Below, in pieces: positions 10,501 to 16,961 of a stretch of DNA of 64,000 bases; position 1 is the stretch's first letter, and every line of letters starts with the position of its first letter. This stretch comes from Marifrigoribacter sp965178585 (GTDB lineage: Bacteria; Bacteroidota; Bacteroidia; Flavobacteriales; Flavobacteriaceae). A program made the position numbers and the translations under genes. Under the pieces are notes generated by a model, which saw only the letters and a program-made list of their open reading frames with translations, did not search any database and was not told where the DNA came from. The stretch is taken from contig OZ238267.1 of assembly GCA_965178585.1 (NCBI GenBank), positions 372,001 to 436,000 on the forward strand, read 5' to 3'.

Positions 10501-11260
10501 AGGATGTGAGTCTGAATGGAACATTGCTTTTCCAGAATCAGTGTTTATAGATCCAGGAGTTGATTTAGAAATATTATGTATAGATAATCTAGCAACTAAT
10601 ATAGTTAGCGTTACTGTAGATGAAAATCTTGTAGATGTTTCACTTTTAGAATATTCTTTAAATGAAGGACCTTACCAAAGCAGTAATGAATTTACAGACC
10701 TGCCACCAAGTACTGATAATTATATTATAGTAAGACATTCTAATGGTTGTATTAAATTAACTGAGTTTTTCGATATTCAACCTATTGTTCCTGTAGACCT
10801 TAATTTAGTTGAAGGAAATTTAAACGAAATTGTAGCTAATGCAAGTGGAGGTAATGGTGAATATGTTTACACCTTTAATGGTGAAGATTATGGTAGTACA
10901 AATACGTTCACTATTACAGAATCTGGAACTTTTGAAGTTACAGTTACCGATAGTAATGGTTGTATGGCTGTTGCCATAATTAACCAAGATTATATTGATT
11001 TGTGTATTCCTAATTATTTTACACCAAATGGAGATGGAGTAAACGATGGATGGACTATTGGATGTGCCTCAAATTACCCCGATCTAGTATTCGATATTTA
11101 TGACCGATATGGTCGTATTGTTGCAACTCTCCGTGCTGGCGAAAAATGGTACGGCATGTATGATAACAAAGAACTACCTACTGGTGATTACTGGTATGTG
11201 GTTAGAGTAGATACAAATAACAGTCGTGACTTTGTAGGTCATTTCACATTATACAGGTAA
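1583..11260 (+). CDS. sprB: SprB-like giant cell-surface adhesin with T9SS type B sorting domain
   Basis: A 3,225-residue secreted protein. It has a signal peptide (MNKPTVKK, hydrophobic core, cleavage near YAQ), an N-terminal domain of about 340 residues, a DUF11-like segment around 360-450, and then a long array of roughly 80-100-residue SprB-type modules. Each module carries motifs like GGTPPYxYSIDG and ends in (K/T/R)DANGC; I count about 28 such Cys-ended modules. The last ~85 residues (NYFTPNGDGVNDGW, DIYDRYGR, PTGDYWYVV) are a gliding-associated type B sorting domain, which sends proteins through T9SS to the surface. SprB of F. johnsoniae is a mobile gliding adhesin about twice this length, with sprF directly downstream as here. 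Orthology to SprB rather than another adhesin of the same build is inference. The start follows the partial PorP-like gene closely, suggesting an operon. Confidence 0.85.
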   Translation: MNKPTVKKSLTLLIVLFLGIQTYAQNFVPFTPRFDQDLKGDIVLIGNNILGPDNNPYNNNTTYNHNVDMQYIDIDGDPSTFSSSSADLEIPNPNCYIIIHASLYWGAVTKGNQPFTEVKFKGPTGGYNDITGTVIFDANGTSVDGGDSFPYVCYADVTDIVTSLPNDLGTYTLANVSSALGETATFDPYNGTGYSAGWSLFVVYEDPTVPGKSITSFDGFSAISVPGNNPNLDIPVSGFRTVPAPAPVRANFAFATLEGDKPITGDRLKLNGTTLSTVDRQANNFFNSSVTQISALPVDNRNPNSTNTLGFDTGVMSVPNPGNTVIANDATSATVRLETSGDTYFQYLIAFAVEIIEPNIVLTKIVEDEFGNNIGGQTVGLGQELNYVIGFQNTGNDNATNFTIRDILPINIIFDYPTDLVLPAGVTVQSYDPVTRELIFAIENYLVEENDPVYEIRIEVQVVDTCQQLAEACSDIINNQAFATYQGTLNPTFIITDDPSVSTNTGCLLSPQATNFLADLDDCVFTQNEILCGASMELTAADGYDSYSWSTSPTGTPVIGTTQTITVTQTGTYYSFNTALAPCRSIVQEYIVTLFGNNISNPVIPFADEVVTCPNDGKLLPNIYLCGEDDFTEITTDVASAITIIWEKLDESSCAPVSNTDCANENGSCTWNQVGTGDDFTADTAGQYRLTINYEGGCFNQFYFNVYQNLLEPTVTATDIICTTPGTITVGNVPSGYEFSIDGVNFQSSNFFEVTVPGLYTTYIQQVGVPANACLFTIPDVLIRDRDFTVSTIINQPLCNGDLGSIYLAANDAEPQYFFSLYSGGVLVNSVGPIIENNYAFENLNPGTYTAIVETEDGCTNTQEIIIIDPPLLTVTAAITIPLTCTDGEITVYPVGGTPPYFYFVNSTTVFQTIPEIVVTTAGVYNITVVDSNNCSAETTITIEATPGPEYTVTKTDVLCADAGDTGTITINVTNPNGNSLQFSIDGGLTFTSSNVFTGLAIGDYEVVVEYTNGPSVCLTDPETITINVNTAISGVAELTAPFTCTSTGTITVTNVTGGTPPYMYSIDGINFQSSPVFTNLINGTYTIIIKDANDCTFITNEIIIPPLDPPTDLFFSNSPLTCPSNTTTVTITGTTGGVPPLEYQIIAPATAATPYQSSNVFTDLVPDIYTFQVKDANDCIYSESYAIEPLPTIDIFGETLNNVSCVGASDGAVQFVVTGTTSFEYSINGNTPLAGTSPIVLTGLPAGNYTIVVTDLITNCEATAMATINEPTNPLTVSLEVSPITCIGNGSVIIEALGGWGGYIYTLTLPDSTVLPAQSTNTFINLTQAGSYIISVEDANGCIITDTFNLSIPNPPTANISTNSDICYDTGDNATIEIEVTSGEAPFEFSINGGPFQSSNIFPNLTPGSYTIIVRDAFGCETTLPTEIIAPQLIVNTVLTEGLDCTATPDALITGNIIGGTAPYTNAVSFNGAPYSSLGAASTPFTYTTGIAGTYQFQITDANGCIAESPIITVNPITLPEIDLITQTQPILCNGDENGAIDITIDPTTGTPPFLINVNNDTTGTNYGTQTTGLPAGVYTITITDANSCTGTDTITIVQPDPIIVDYNTVDITCGPGGISQGSIIINSVIGGTAPYNYFVSSSNGYSNSELNATGSTSVSFDIVDFGLYEINIVDANGCSVLFQDVLVASPPDDLDIAITSTVDCTLGGEAVVTVSSLLGSTGPFHFAIYQGPGTVYPNPPGAWLSENPPGSMSTLFTGLTPGVTYTFIVYDESTMCSYYEPATLPIPTNSTLTATAVSSDNVTCTGSDDGDVSFTINSVYATSVDINYEIFDSLSLASTGISGTDTITAGGSLVVSDLGPLPFGTYFVLIEETTGPNAGCGVVTAPFSITESAFLLSLTTSVNQNANCNPNSGVISAIAQNGTAPYFYQITTTPGAPLPNDPSWNTASTFNVNAGNYYVHAMDAYECIISSPLQVVDMDPSPVIAAATTNQCSTDEGQFEIVVTMSTAGTPPYSFSIDGGSFQTQTTPFTISNLTSGTHTIEVNDANGCGNLVSVVIEPPLGLTPTVTALTSCADDDGEITVTAIGGTGNYDYTINPNPPSIVLTGNVFSGVPSGTYVVTVTDTVTLCTEDVSVTLESAIPVTFNTEATDILCNGGSNGEIIVELLPGNDNPIYTYEIIAPIIVGPQTSNIFTGLAAATYTVQVTSGRGCIAIEDVTINEPVLLEVSGNATPFSCTPDNTISTSIITITEVGGTADYMYSINGTNYFNTNVFEVLDTGVVQLITIYVKDANNCIATNTLTIDPLPTITAVSVAIVNPIDCNQTGTVSINVTGGSGNFTYQLLPDGTPQSSNIFDIPGPGTYYYQVNDVDTNCYFLTDPFIVLPFDEIDAVLTVTENNDCFGNTNGELELTITGYVGAYTYQLLDGTGTPIGAPIAANTSTNPQPITGLTSGNYVVDIIETETPFCTATSNVVNIGSPPSPLMLEVSETSNVTCNNNEGVIIAIASGGTSPYEYEVTGDVTIPYSTNNTFTDLSAGTYTINARDDNGCIETETITLLEPDPIDADFVPNTTMLSCFNDQNAILTVENVTGGQVGNYIYTLNTISPGSSSSGPQTSNVFEDLGAGTYSVTITDGFDCIFTSLPVTINQPDPIVSSLVAETTPTCLIDAELTLSAIGGTGPYEYSDTINFSTILGTFTTSITFTVSEGTFDYFVRDVNGCVANVSNEITIDPLPTLEVILVSTNPEINCAGDNTGIIEATAIGGLGDYVYILQDTSGNTIPADQNSPGIFTGLIAGSYVVFVESGDCLTTSEIITITEPETSLEATFEVTNVLCTGENNGSLEIIAIGGSGIIQYAISPNMNQFFVTNVFENLSPGVYDIIVQDQRGCFLTFNFEILEPPPVLITVDADSIIPEICEGDQDGFFSIDIDGGTLPYSVSLDDYEGEYVTGDLSQTFFDFDNLSGGDHIVYIRDSLGCESEWNIAFPESVFIDPGVDLEILCIDNLATNIVSVTVDENLVDVSLLEYSLNEGPYQSSNEFTDLPPSTDNYIIVRHSNGCIKLTEFFDIQPIVPVDLNLVEGNLNEIVANASGGNGEYVYTFNGEDYGSTNTFTITESGTFEVTVTDSNGCMAVAIINQDYIDLCIPNYFTPNGDGVNDGWTIGCASNYPDLVFDIYDRYGRIVATLRAGEKWYGMYDNKELPTGDYWYVVRVDTNNSRDFVGHFTLYR

Positions 11261-11298
11261 GATCCCCAATATCTTAAATGTTACTTAAAACCTAACTT

Positions 11299-12288
11299 AT
11301 GAAAAAAATACTGAAATACCTGCTCATATTAATCGTAGCTCAGAGCTACGGTCAAGAACTTAACTTACCTGTATTTACACAGTATTTAGCAGATAATGAT
11401 TATGTAGTATCTCCAACTTTTGCTGGAATTGGTAATAATTTTAGAATTAGACTCAACGGGTTAACACAATGGGTAGGAATTGAAAACGCACCAAAAAATT
11501 CAGCTTTGTATACAGACGTTAGACTGGGGAATCAATCAGGTGTTGGTATATCTGCTTACATTGATAGAAACGGAAACACACAACAAAAAGGAATGAAATT
11601 TTCTTTTGCCCATCATATAATATTAGATTATATAACCGAACAGTATTTATCTTTTGGGGTTTCTTATAATATTAATATGTTTAGACTTGCTATTGAGAAT
11701 TTTGACACTAATCAAGAAAATCCTATAATAGATCCGGGTATTACTGGAGATCGCTCTATAACAAATCATAACTTTGATGTAGGTGCACTTTATAGAATTA
11801 AAGATTTTTGGTTCAGTGCAAATGCAAATAATATTCTATCAAAAGATATTGATCCATTTTCGGACATAGAACCAGACGCACTTCTCAATCTTCAATTTTA
11901 TACAGGATATGTAATTAAAAGTTCAAATTATTCTCAATTTGAACCCTCTGCCTTTGTTCAATATTTTACTAGTGATGGAAGATCAACTACGGATTTAAAT
12001 TTTAAATATAGAAGATACAATGGAAATGATGATTATTATTGGATAGGAGGTTCATATCGTTTTTTGAACGATCAAATCATGCAGCCTTTAAACCTTGGAC
12101 CGATGGTGGGTCTTAAAAAATCTTTCTTTTACATTGCCTATGCATATCAAGTAACTTTCAACGGCTTAACTGGATATAATTCTGGGACACACGCAGTTAC
12201 TATTGGCTTTGATCTAATACAGTCAATTAGTGATTGTCCATGTACTAAAGGAAAAAATAATGATATGGGTAATAGACTTTATCAATAA
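11299..12288 (+). CDS. sprF: SprF, PorP/SprF-family outer-membrane protein
   Basis: A 329-residue protein with a signal peptide (MKKILKYLLILIVAQSYGQ) followed by the PorP/SprF pattern: LPVFTQYLADNDYVVSPTFAG near the mature N-terminus, then alternating strands of an outer-membrane barrel. In F. johnsoniae, SprF is encoded directly after sprB and is needed to export SprB to the surface; the position here, 38 bases after the adhesin stop, fits that role. PorP relatives pair with cargo carrying type B sorting domains. Unlike the partial barrel gene at the window start, this one has no repeat or SPOR-like extension and ends at normal family length. Its likely function is outer-membrane partner for the adhesin encoded next to it. 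Confidence 0.85.
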   Translation: MKKILKYLLILIVAQSYGQELNLPVFTQYLADNDYVVSPTFAGIGNNFRIRLNGLTQWVGIENAPKNSALYTDVRLGNQSGVGISAYIDRNGNTQQKGMKFSFAHHIILDYITEQYLSFGVSYNINMFRLAIENFDTNQENPIIDPGITGDRSITNHNFDVGALYRIKDFWFSANANNILSKDIDPFSDIEPDALLNLQFYTGYVIKSSNYSQFEPSAFVQYFTSDGRSTTDLNFKYRRYNGNDDYYWIGGSYRFLNDQIMQPLNLGPMVGLKKSFFYIAYAYQVTFNGLTGYNSGTHAVTIGFDLIQSISDCPCTKGKNNDMGNRLYQ

Positions 12289-12338
12289 AAGCCTTATTTA
12301 TACCGACTTAATTTAGTCTATGAAGGATGGAAAATCAC

Positions 12339-12370
12339 ATCCAACCTATTTTTTTAAGGTGGATTTTTTA
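12339..12370 (+). terminator. Possible intrinsic terminator after sprF
   Basis: ATCC-A-ACCT pairs with AGGT-GGAT with one bulged base, followed by six T residues. A second pairing (GGATG with CATCC just upstream) competes with it. It is weak but correctly placed about 50 bases after the sprF stop. Confidence 0.4.
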
Positions 12371-12425
12371 TTTTAAAAAAGTTATAAAAAAAACAATATA
12401 TTTATAAAAAAATTAAAACCTAGTT

Positions 12426-13394
12426 ATGAAAAAATTATTTACTCTTTTATTTTTATTTAGTGCAGTTGCTTTATTTTCCCAACAGGTTGATAGGCAAAAA
12501 GTGGTTGTTGAAGTTGGTACAGGAACTTGGTGTCCTTCATGCCCCGCTGTTGTTGATATTTTACACAATTTTATTGATCAAGGTTTAGAAATTGCAATTG
12601 TAGAATATCATAATAACGATTCTTACACAAACCCAGCTTCTATTGTTAGAGAAAACTACTATAGTTTCCCTTGGTTTCCAACTACTTATTACGATTCTAA
12701 CCATATTGGTTATGATGATTGGGCGACTCAAAGTGTACATTTTCAATATTATGAAGACCGTATGAATACTCCATCATCTTTTACAGCTTCAATTGATCCG
12801 GAATTAGTTGGAGATGTTTTAAGTGGTACAGTTACTATTGATAAGATAGCAGAATATAATGGCACTAATTTAGTAGTACACGTTGTTGTTACCGAATCTG
12901 ATATCCCTGAAGTATGGCAAGGTGAAACAGAATTAGACCATGTAGAAAGAGCAATGTTCCCTGATGGTCATGGAACCGTGGTTGACTTCTCTTCTAGTGA
13001 TCAAGTAGTAGTTGATTTTAGTTTTGATTTAGATCCAACATGGGTGAAAGAAAAATGTGAGATTACCTTCTTTATTCAAGATAATGATACAAAAGAAATT
13101 CTTCAAGGAGATTTTATAGATGTTGAAAGTATTATCCTTTCTAATGGAGACGATATAAGCATTCAAAATAGTGCATATTTTTATCCAAACCCAGCTAAAG
13201 ATCAATTGTTTCTATCTGCTTCAGACATGCAAGCGGTTACTAATATTGAAATTTATGATTTGTTAGGAAAAAAGATTTTATCACAAAACAACTATTCTTC
13301 AGCAATTAATATTTCTCAATTGCCACAAGGAGTATATTTACTTTCTTTTTATGAAAATGATGTAAAAAAAGTATCTAAAATTATAAAACAATAA
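12426..13394 (+). CDS. Omp28-like thioredoxin-fold secreted protein with T9SS type A sorting domain
   Basis: A 322-residue protein. The signal peptide (MKKLFTLLFLFSAVALFSQQ) leads into a thioredoxin-like domain with GTGTWCPSCP, giving a CxxC pair at C36 and C39, and further Omp28-family features (VEYHNNDSYTNP, a FPWFPTTYYD segment). The last ~75 residues (YFYPNPAKDQL, IYDLLGKKIL, LPQGVYLLSF) are a type A T9SS sorting tail, so the mature protein should be exported across the outer membrane. The CxxC suggests thiol-disulfide chemistry or disulfide formation outside the cell, but Omp28 proteins have no firmly known reaction. It stands alone between terminators and follows the sprF region without being clearly in its operon. 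Confidence 0.8.
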   Translation: MKKLFTLLFLFSAVALFSQQVDRQKVVVEVGTGTWCPSCPAVVDILHNFIDQGLEIAIVEYHNNDSYTNPASIVRENYYSFPWFPTTYYDSNHIGYDDWATQSVHFQYYEDRMNTPSSFTASIDPELVGDVLSGTVTIDKIAEYNGTNLVVHVVVTESDIPEVWQGETELDHVERAMFPDGHGTVVDFSSSDQVVVDFSFDLDPTWVKEKCEITFFIQDNDTKEILQGDFIDVESIILSNGDDISIQNSAYFYPNPAKDQLFLSASDMQAVTNIEIYDLLGKKILSQNNYSSAINISQLPQGVYLLSFYENDVKKVSKIIKQ

Positions 13395-13419
13395 AAAGTA
13401 CAACTTTTATATATTTTAA

Positions 13420-13448
13420 AACCCAGAATTTTCATTCTGGGTTTTTTT
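13420..13448 (+). terminator. Intrinsic terminator
   Basis: A perfect 10-bp stem, AACCCAGAAT with ATTCTGGGTT, has a 4-base loop and runs into a stretch of T, 26 bases after the stop of the Omp28-like gene. Confidence 0.85.
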
Positions 13449-13499
13449 ATTACATATTTATAATTAATTTTACATCAACTTAACATTTTTTAAAATTAA

Positions 13500-13634
13500 A
13501 TGTCAGATTTTTGGTTTTATATAGTAATAGCAATTATAATATTACATTTGGTACTAGGGTTTGGTTATCTAATGTATAAAATGTCTCCCACAAAAGAAGA
13601 CAAGGAGAAATTAAAAGATAACGAATCTAAGTAA
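13500..13634 (+). CDS. 44-residue single-pass membrane protein
   Basis: A short reading frame starts with ATG at 13500 and stops with TAA at 13632-13634. The product begins MSDFWFYIVIAI, has one hydrophobic segment of about 24 residues, and ends in a charged, Lys/Glu-rich tail (TKEDKEKLKDNESK). This layout suggests an inner-membrane microprotein with a cytoplasmic tail. It fills most of the 324-base gap between a terminator and the next gene. I do not recognise a named family and the function is unknown. The coherent hydrophobic-then-charged structure argues that it is real rather than chance. Confidence 0.55.
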   Translation: MSDFWFYIVIAIIILHLVLGFGYLMYKMSPTKEDKEKLKDNESK

Positions 13635-13718
13635 CAGAATCATTTCTGCATCGTCTATTAATACTCAGACAACCATTTTAATATAAATTGCGTCTTTATT
13701 AATAACCAATATTTTTTT

Positions 13719-15206
13719 ATGAATATTCTTAAAATAGCACTAACCCTAGTCGGTTTTCTTTATTTAACGATAGCTTCTGCTCAAACATTTTCTGCAAAAG
13801 TAATTGATCAAGAGACTCAAGAGCCAGTTCCATATGCTACTATAGAAACAGGGGTACATCAAGGAATGGTGTCGAATGAAGAAGGAGAATTTACATTCTT
13901 ATTGGAAAATGTTAAGCAACCACAAGATTCTATTTACATATCTTATATGGGTTATGAAACAAAAGGGGTGGTTTTTGAAGAAAATGAAGGGATAATAGTG
14001 CCATTGGTTCCAAAATTATACGAACTTAAAGAAGTGTTTTTAACAACAGAAGTTCTTACAGTCGATGAAATAATTGATAGAGTAAAAGAAAACTTAGATA
14101 AAAATTATACAGCAGATTTAACAAAAAAGAAAATTTTCTATCGTCAATCTGACATTGGTAAATTAAAAAAGATGGATCTTGGATTTAAAAAGTCTACGAT
14201 TGAAGAGTTAAATAAAGAACTCTTGGATAGTATTACAAAGCTCCTCCCCAAAAAATCATCTTATTACAAAGAAGTTGTTGCAGATTTATATGGGGATTAT
14301 AATAATTATAAGCTAAACATTAATAAAGCTGCTGAATTATATGACAAAAATAATGATATATCTGCAGAAGGAATAGGGAAAAAGTTAGAGGGTATTTTTA
14401 ATGAAAACATAAAAAAAGATTCTTATTTAAAAATAAAATCAGGACTCTTTAGTACGAAGATGCAAGTAGACTCTATCATTCAAGAAAACGAGCAAGCAAA
14501 AGCAGAAATAGAAAAGAGAAAAAATGAAGGAGATGCAAATTTTCAAGAACAAATAAGCAATCAAATATCTAATTTATACGAACAATTGTTTTTTCAGGAA
14601 GATAGTAAAATTGATGTGTTAGATAAATCAAGTAGGTATAAATTTACGCTTGATAATTACACAGTAATTAATGGTATGACTGTTTATATTTTACCTTTTA
14701 CTCCTAAAGGTGGAAAGGAATTTAAAGGTACTATGTATGTAAATACTCAAGATTTTGCGATAGTTCGTTTGGACTTTGAAAACGTAAAGCCAATTAGCAA
14801 ATTTGGACTTCTTGGAATAACGTATCGTAATAATATTTACAAAGGAAAAATGCTATTTGGAAAAGATGAAAGTGGGAGCTATAGTCCTCGTTTTTTAGAA
14901 TTATTAGATGGAAGTTATATGGGCTTAGATAGACCATTAAAGGTGATAGAAAAAAATAAGAATGTAAAAGGTAGAAGAAAGCAAAACGAACTTTCATTAA
15001 AATTAAATATTCAAGGAAATCAATTACAAAAATATGAGCTAGTTGTTTTTGAATCTGAAAATATATCTCAACCTGCTTATAATCAAATAGAAGTAAAAAA
15101 AGTAATTAAAGCTACCTATTTATCTCAGTACGACCCTACTTTTTGGCAAGGTTATTCTATAATGGAGCCAAATCAAGCCATCGAATCTTTTAAGGTAGTG
15201 GAGTAA
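13719..15206 (+). CDS. Secreted protein with carboxypeptidase-like regulatory domain
   Basis: A 495-residue protein with signal peptide (MNILKIALTLVGFLYLTIASAQ). Residues about 22-110 form a carboxypeptidase-D-regulatory-like beta-sandwich (AKVIDQETQEPVPYATIE, VSNEEGEFTF, ISYMGYE), the domain found at the start of many Bacteroidota outer-membrane proteins. The middle is Lys/Glu-rich and helical. The C-terminal ~230 residues (from ANFQEQIS on) form a conserved domain of unknown function that is repeated in the truncated copy at 16275-16955. It has no beta-barrel or TonB-plug features. It converges with the next gene, the two stop codons being one base apart. It is probably periplasmic or at the outer membrane; no function can be assigned. 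Confidence 0.7.
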   Translation: MNILKIALTLVGFLYLTIASAQTFSAKVIDQETQEPVPYATIETGVHQGMVSNEEGEFTFLLENVKQPQDSIYISYMGYETKGVVFEENEGIIVPLVPKLYELKEVFLTTEVLTVDEIIDRVKENLDKNYTADLTKKKIFYRQSDIGKLKKMDLGFKKSTIEELNKELLDSITKLLPKKSSYYKEVVADLYGDYNNYKLNINKAAELYDKNNDISAEGIGKKLEGIFNENIKKDSYLKIKSGLFSTKMQVDSIIQENEQAKAEIEKRKNEGDANFQEQISNQISNLYEQLFFQEDSKIDVLDKSSRYKFTLDNYTVINGMTVYILPFTPKGGKEFKGTMYVNTQDFAIVRLDFENVKPISKFGLLGITYRNNIYKGKMLFGKDESGSYSPRFLELLDGSYMGLDRPLKVIEKNKNVKGRRKQNELSLKLNIQGNQLQKYELVVFESENISQPAYNQIEVKKVIKATYLSQYDPTFWQGYSIMEPNQAIESFKVVE

Positions 15207-15207
15207 A

Positions 15208-16059
15208 CTATTTTTTATACAAAGGCATTCTCTTAGCCAAATACTTTAAGGTTATTTTATAAGCATCCTGAGTATTCCAAAAAGAAGTATGATCTTGGCT
15301 ATAAATTTGATCTCCCTTATCATTAAATACATTCATCGTCATGGAGGTAGCGTAATTTTGGGTATTGGTTGATATAGATGTTCCATAAGACTGACTCTTT
15401 CCGTTATCTAAAGGATTTCCAATTAAATGGCCATGACTGTCTATATAAGCTTTGTTATTTCCTTTGTTTTTTGTGGTTTCAGAATAAGTATTGATGTTTT
15501 GTTGTGTTGTTTTTTCTACAGATACCATTCCTTGAATTACATACTCTACCCCTAAAATAGTACAGATTTCCCCCATGGTATAACCTTGAATATTATTATT
15601 GGTCACTCCAGCTTTAATCAAAAGAGCGTTTGTATTGTTAATGTTAATGTAAGTTAATCCGCCACGATGTTTGCTTAAAATAGCAAAGGTTTCGGTTTGT
15701 ATTTTAGAACTCATAACCGGATCTCCTTCCTGTTGATCTTTAATATATGCAAAGGGTAATACCGCTACTTTGTTATGGTGATCTGCTAAACTTGCATTAG
15801 TAGAATTCCCAGGTTTATCAAACTTATTAAAAAATTGAACCCTTCCAGACGCAAAGGTGATTTTTACAATATCACTTTGTTTTACCTGATAAACGATGGT
15901 TTCATTTTTATAAATAAAGGACAAAGATTCTTCTTGTATTTCTTTTACAGAACCTTCCATCTCTTCCCCATTGGTTTTAAGAATGACGTCGTAGTTTTGT
16001 GCTACTGAGTTAATTCCTATAAATAATAATACTGTTAATAGTATAGATTTGATATTCAT
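15208..16059 (-). CDS. Secreted CsgG/TolB-like protein of unknown function
   Basis: A 283-residue protein with signal peptide (MNIKSILLTVLLFIGINSVAQ). An early segment (DVILKTNGEEMEGSVKEI, VYQVKQSDIVKITFASG) looks like the short beta domain seen in many Bacteroidota secreted proteins that start by describing a modified key. From KVAVLPFAYI onward, with ILGVEYVIQGMVSV, it resembles the CsgG/TolB-N-type fold used by curli-secretion and GNA1162-like lipoproteins. A Ser/Thr/Asn-rich insert (NTYSETTKNKGNN, SYGTSISTNTQN) interrupts the second half. There is no lipobox, so it is probably periplasmic. It lies between a gene and that gene's truncated copy. The family call is pattern inference. Confidence 0.6.
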   Translation of the reverse strand: MNIKSILLTVLLFIGINSVAQNYDVILKTNGEEMEGSVKEIQEESLSFIYKNETIVYQVKQSDIVKITFASGRVQFFNKFDKPGNSTNASLADHHNKVAVLPFAYIKDQQEGDPVMSSKIQTETFAILSKHRGGLTYININNTNALLIKAGVTNNNIQGYTMGEICTILGVEYVIQGMVSVEKTTQQNINTYSETTKNKGNNKAYIDSHGHLIGNPLDNGKSQSYGTSISTNTQNYATSMTMNVFNDKGDQIYSQDHTSFWNTQDAYKITLKYLAKRMPLYKK

Positions 16060-16208
16060 CTTTTATGAATTTATTTGTAAAGTTACTAATTAATTTGAAA
16101 TTGTTTTTTTGTTTTGAGATACCTAAAAAGTAAAAAAATTAAAGATTAGGATCAGGCTTATCGCTTAAATGTAACATCTGAGTAGAAATGCAAACTCAAT
16201 TCCCGATG

Positions 16209-16225
16209 CATTCAATTGTTGAATG
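16209..16225. promoter_or_regulatory. Perfect 7-bp inverted repeat, possible operator
   Basis: CATTCAA-TTG-TTGAATG lies in the 215-base gap between the CsgG-like gene (reading left) and the truncated paralogue (reading right). Size and symmetry fit a dimeric regulator site, but nothing else supports that. The rest of the gap is AT-rich and without recognisable genes. Confidence 0.25.
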
Positions 16226-16274
16226 ATCTTAATATTAATATATTGTGCATGCTCCATATACTCCCAATGATTAG

Positions 16275-16955
16275 GTGGAAAATGCCAATTTCCAAGAACA
16301 AATAAGCGACCAAATATCTAATTTATACGAACAATTGTTTTTCCATGAAGACAGTAAAATAGATATCATAGAAAAATCGAGTCGTTATAAATTCACATTA
16401 GATAATTATACAATAATCAATGGGATGTCTGTTTATATTTTACTTTTTTCTCCAAAAGGAGGGAAGGATTTTAAAGGGACTATGTATGTAAATACCCAAG
16501 GTTTTGCAATCGTTAGGTTGGATTTTGAAAACGTGAAACCAATTAGCAAGTTTGGACTTTTAGGAATTACGTATAGAAATAATATTTATAAAGGGAAAAT
16601 GCTTTTTGGTAAAGATGAAAAAGGAGGATACAGCCCTAGATTTTTAGAACTTATTGATGGTAGTTATATGGGATTGGATAGGCCTTTAAAGGTGATAGAA
16701 AAAAATAAAAATGTAAAAGGTAGAAGAAAGCAAAACGAACTTTCATTACAATTGAATATTCAAGGGAACCAATTACTAAAGTATGAATTAGTGGTTTTTG
16801 AATCTGAAAATATATCACAATCTGACTATGATAAAGTAGTTCTTAAAAAGGATGTTAAATCAACTCATCTAACTCAGTACGATCCTAATTTCTGGAAAGA
16901 TTACACAATCATTGAGCCTAATGAAGCTATTGAAGCTTATAAAGTGGTGGAGTAA
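16275..16955 (+). CDS. 5'-truncated paralogue of the 13719-15206 gene, probable gene remnant
   Basis: The 226-residue frame matches the last ~223 residues of the upstream regulatory-domain protein at about 84% identity by hand count, mostly conservative changes. Homology begins at the ATGC around 16282, matching 14533 in the parent; before that nothing of the parent remains. There is therefore no signal peptide, no regulatory domain, and only a GTG that could start translation. No stop codon or frameshift interrupts it. The many synonymous differences suggest it diverged while still functional and lost its front later. A 63-base stretch at 16686-16748 is nearly identical to the parent. It could be expressed as a short cytoplasmic protein, but a remnant is more likely. 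Confidence 0.65.
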   Translation: MENANFQEQISDQISNLYEQLFFHEDSKIDIIEKSSRYKFTLDNYTIINGMSVYILLFSPKGGKDFKGTMYVNTQGFAIVRLDFENVKPISKFGLLGITYRNNIYKGKMLFGKDEKGGYSPRFLELIDGSYMGLDRPLKVIEKNKNVKGRRKQNELSLQLNIQGNQLLKYELVVFESENISQSDYDKVVLKKDVKSTHLTQYDPNFWKDYTIIEPNEAIEAYKVVE

Positions 16956-16961
16956 ATCTAG

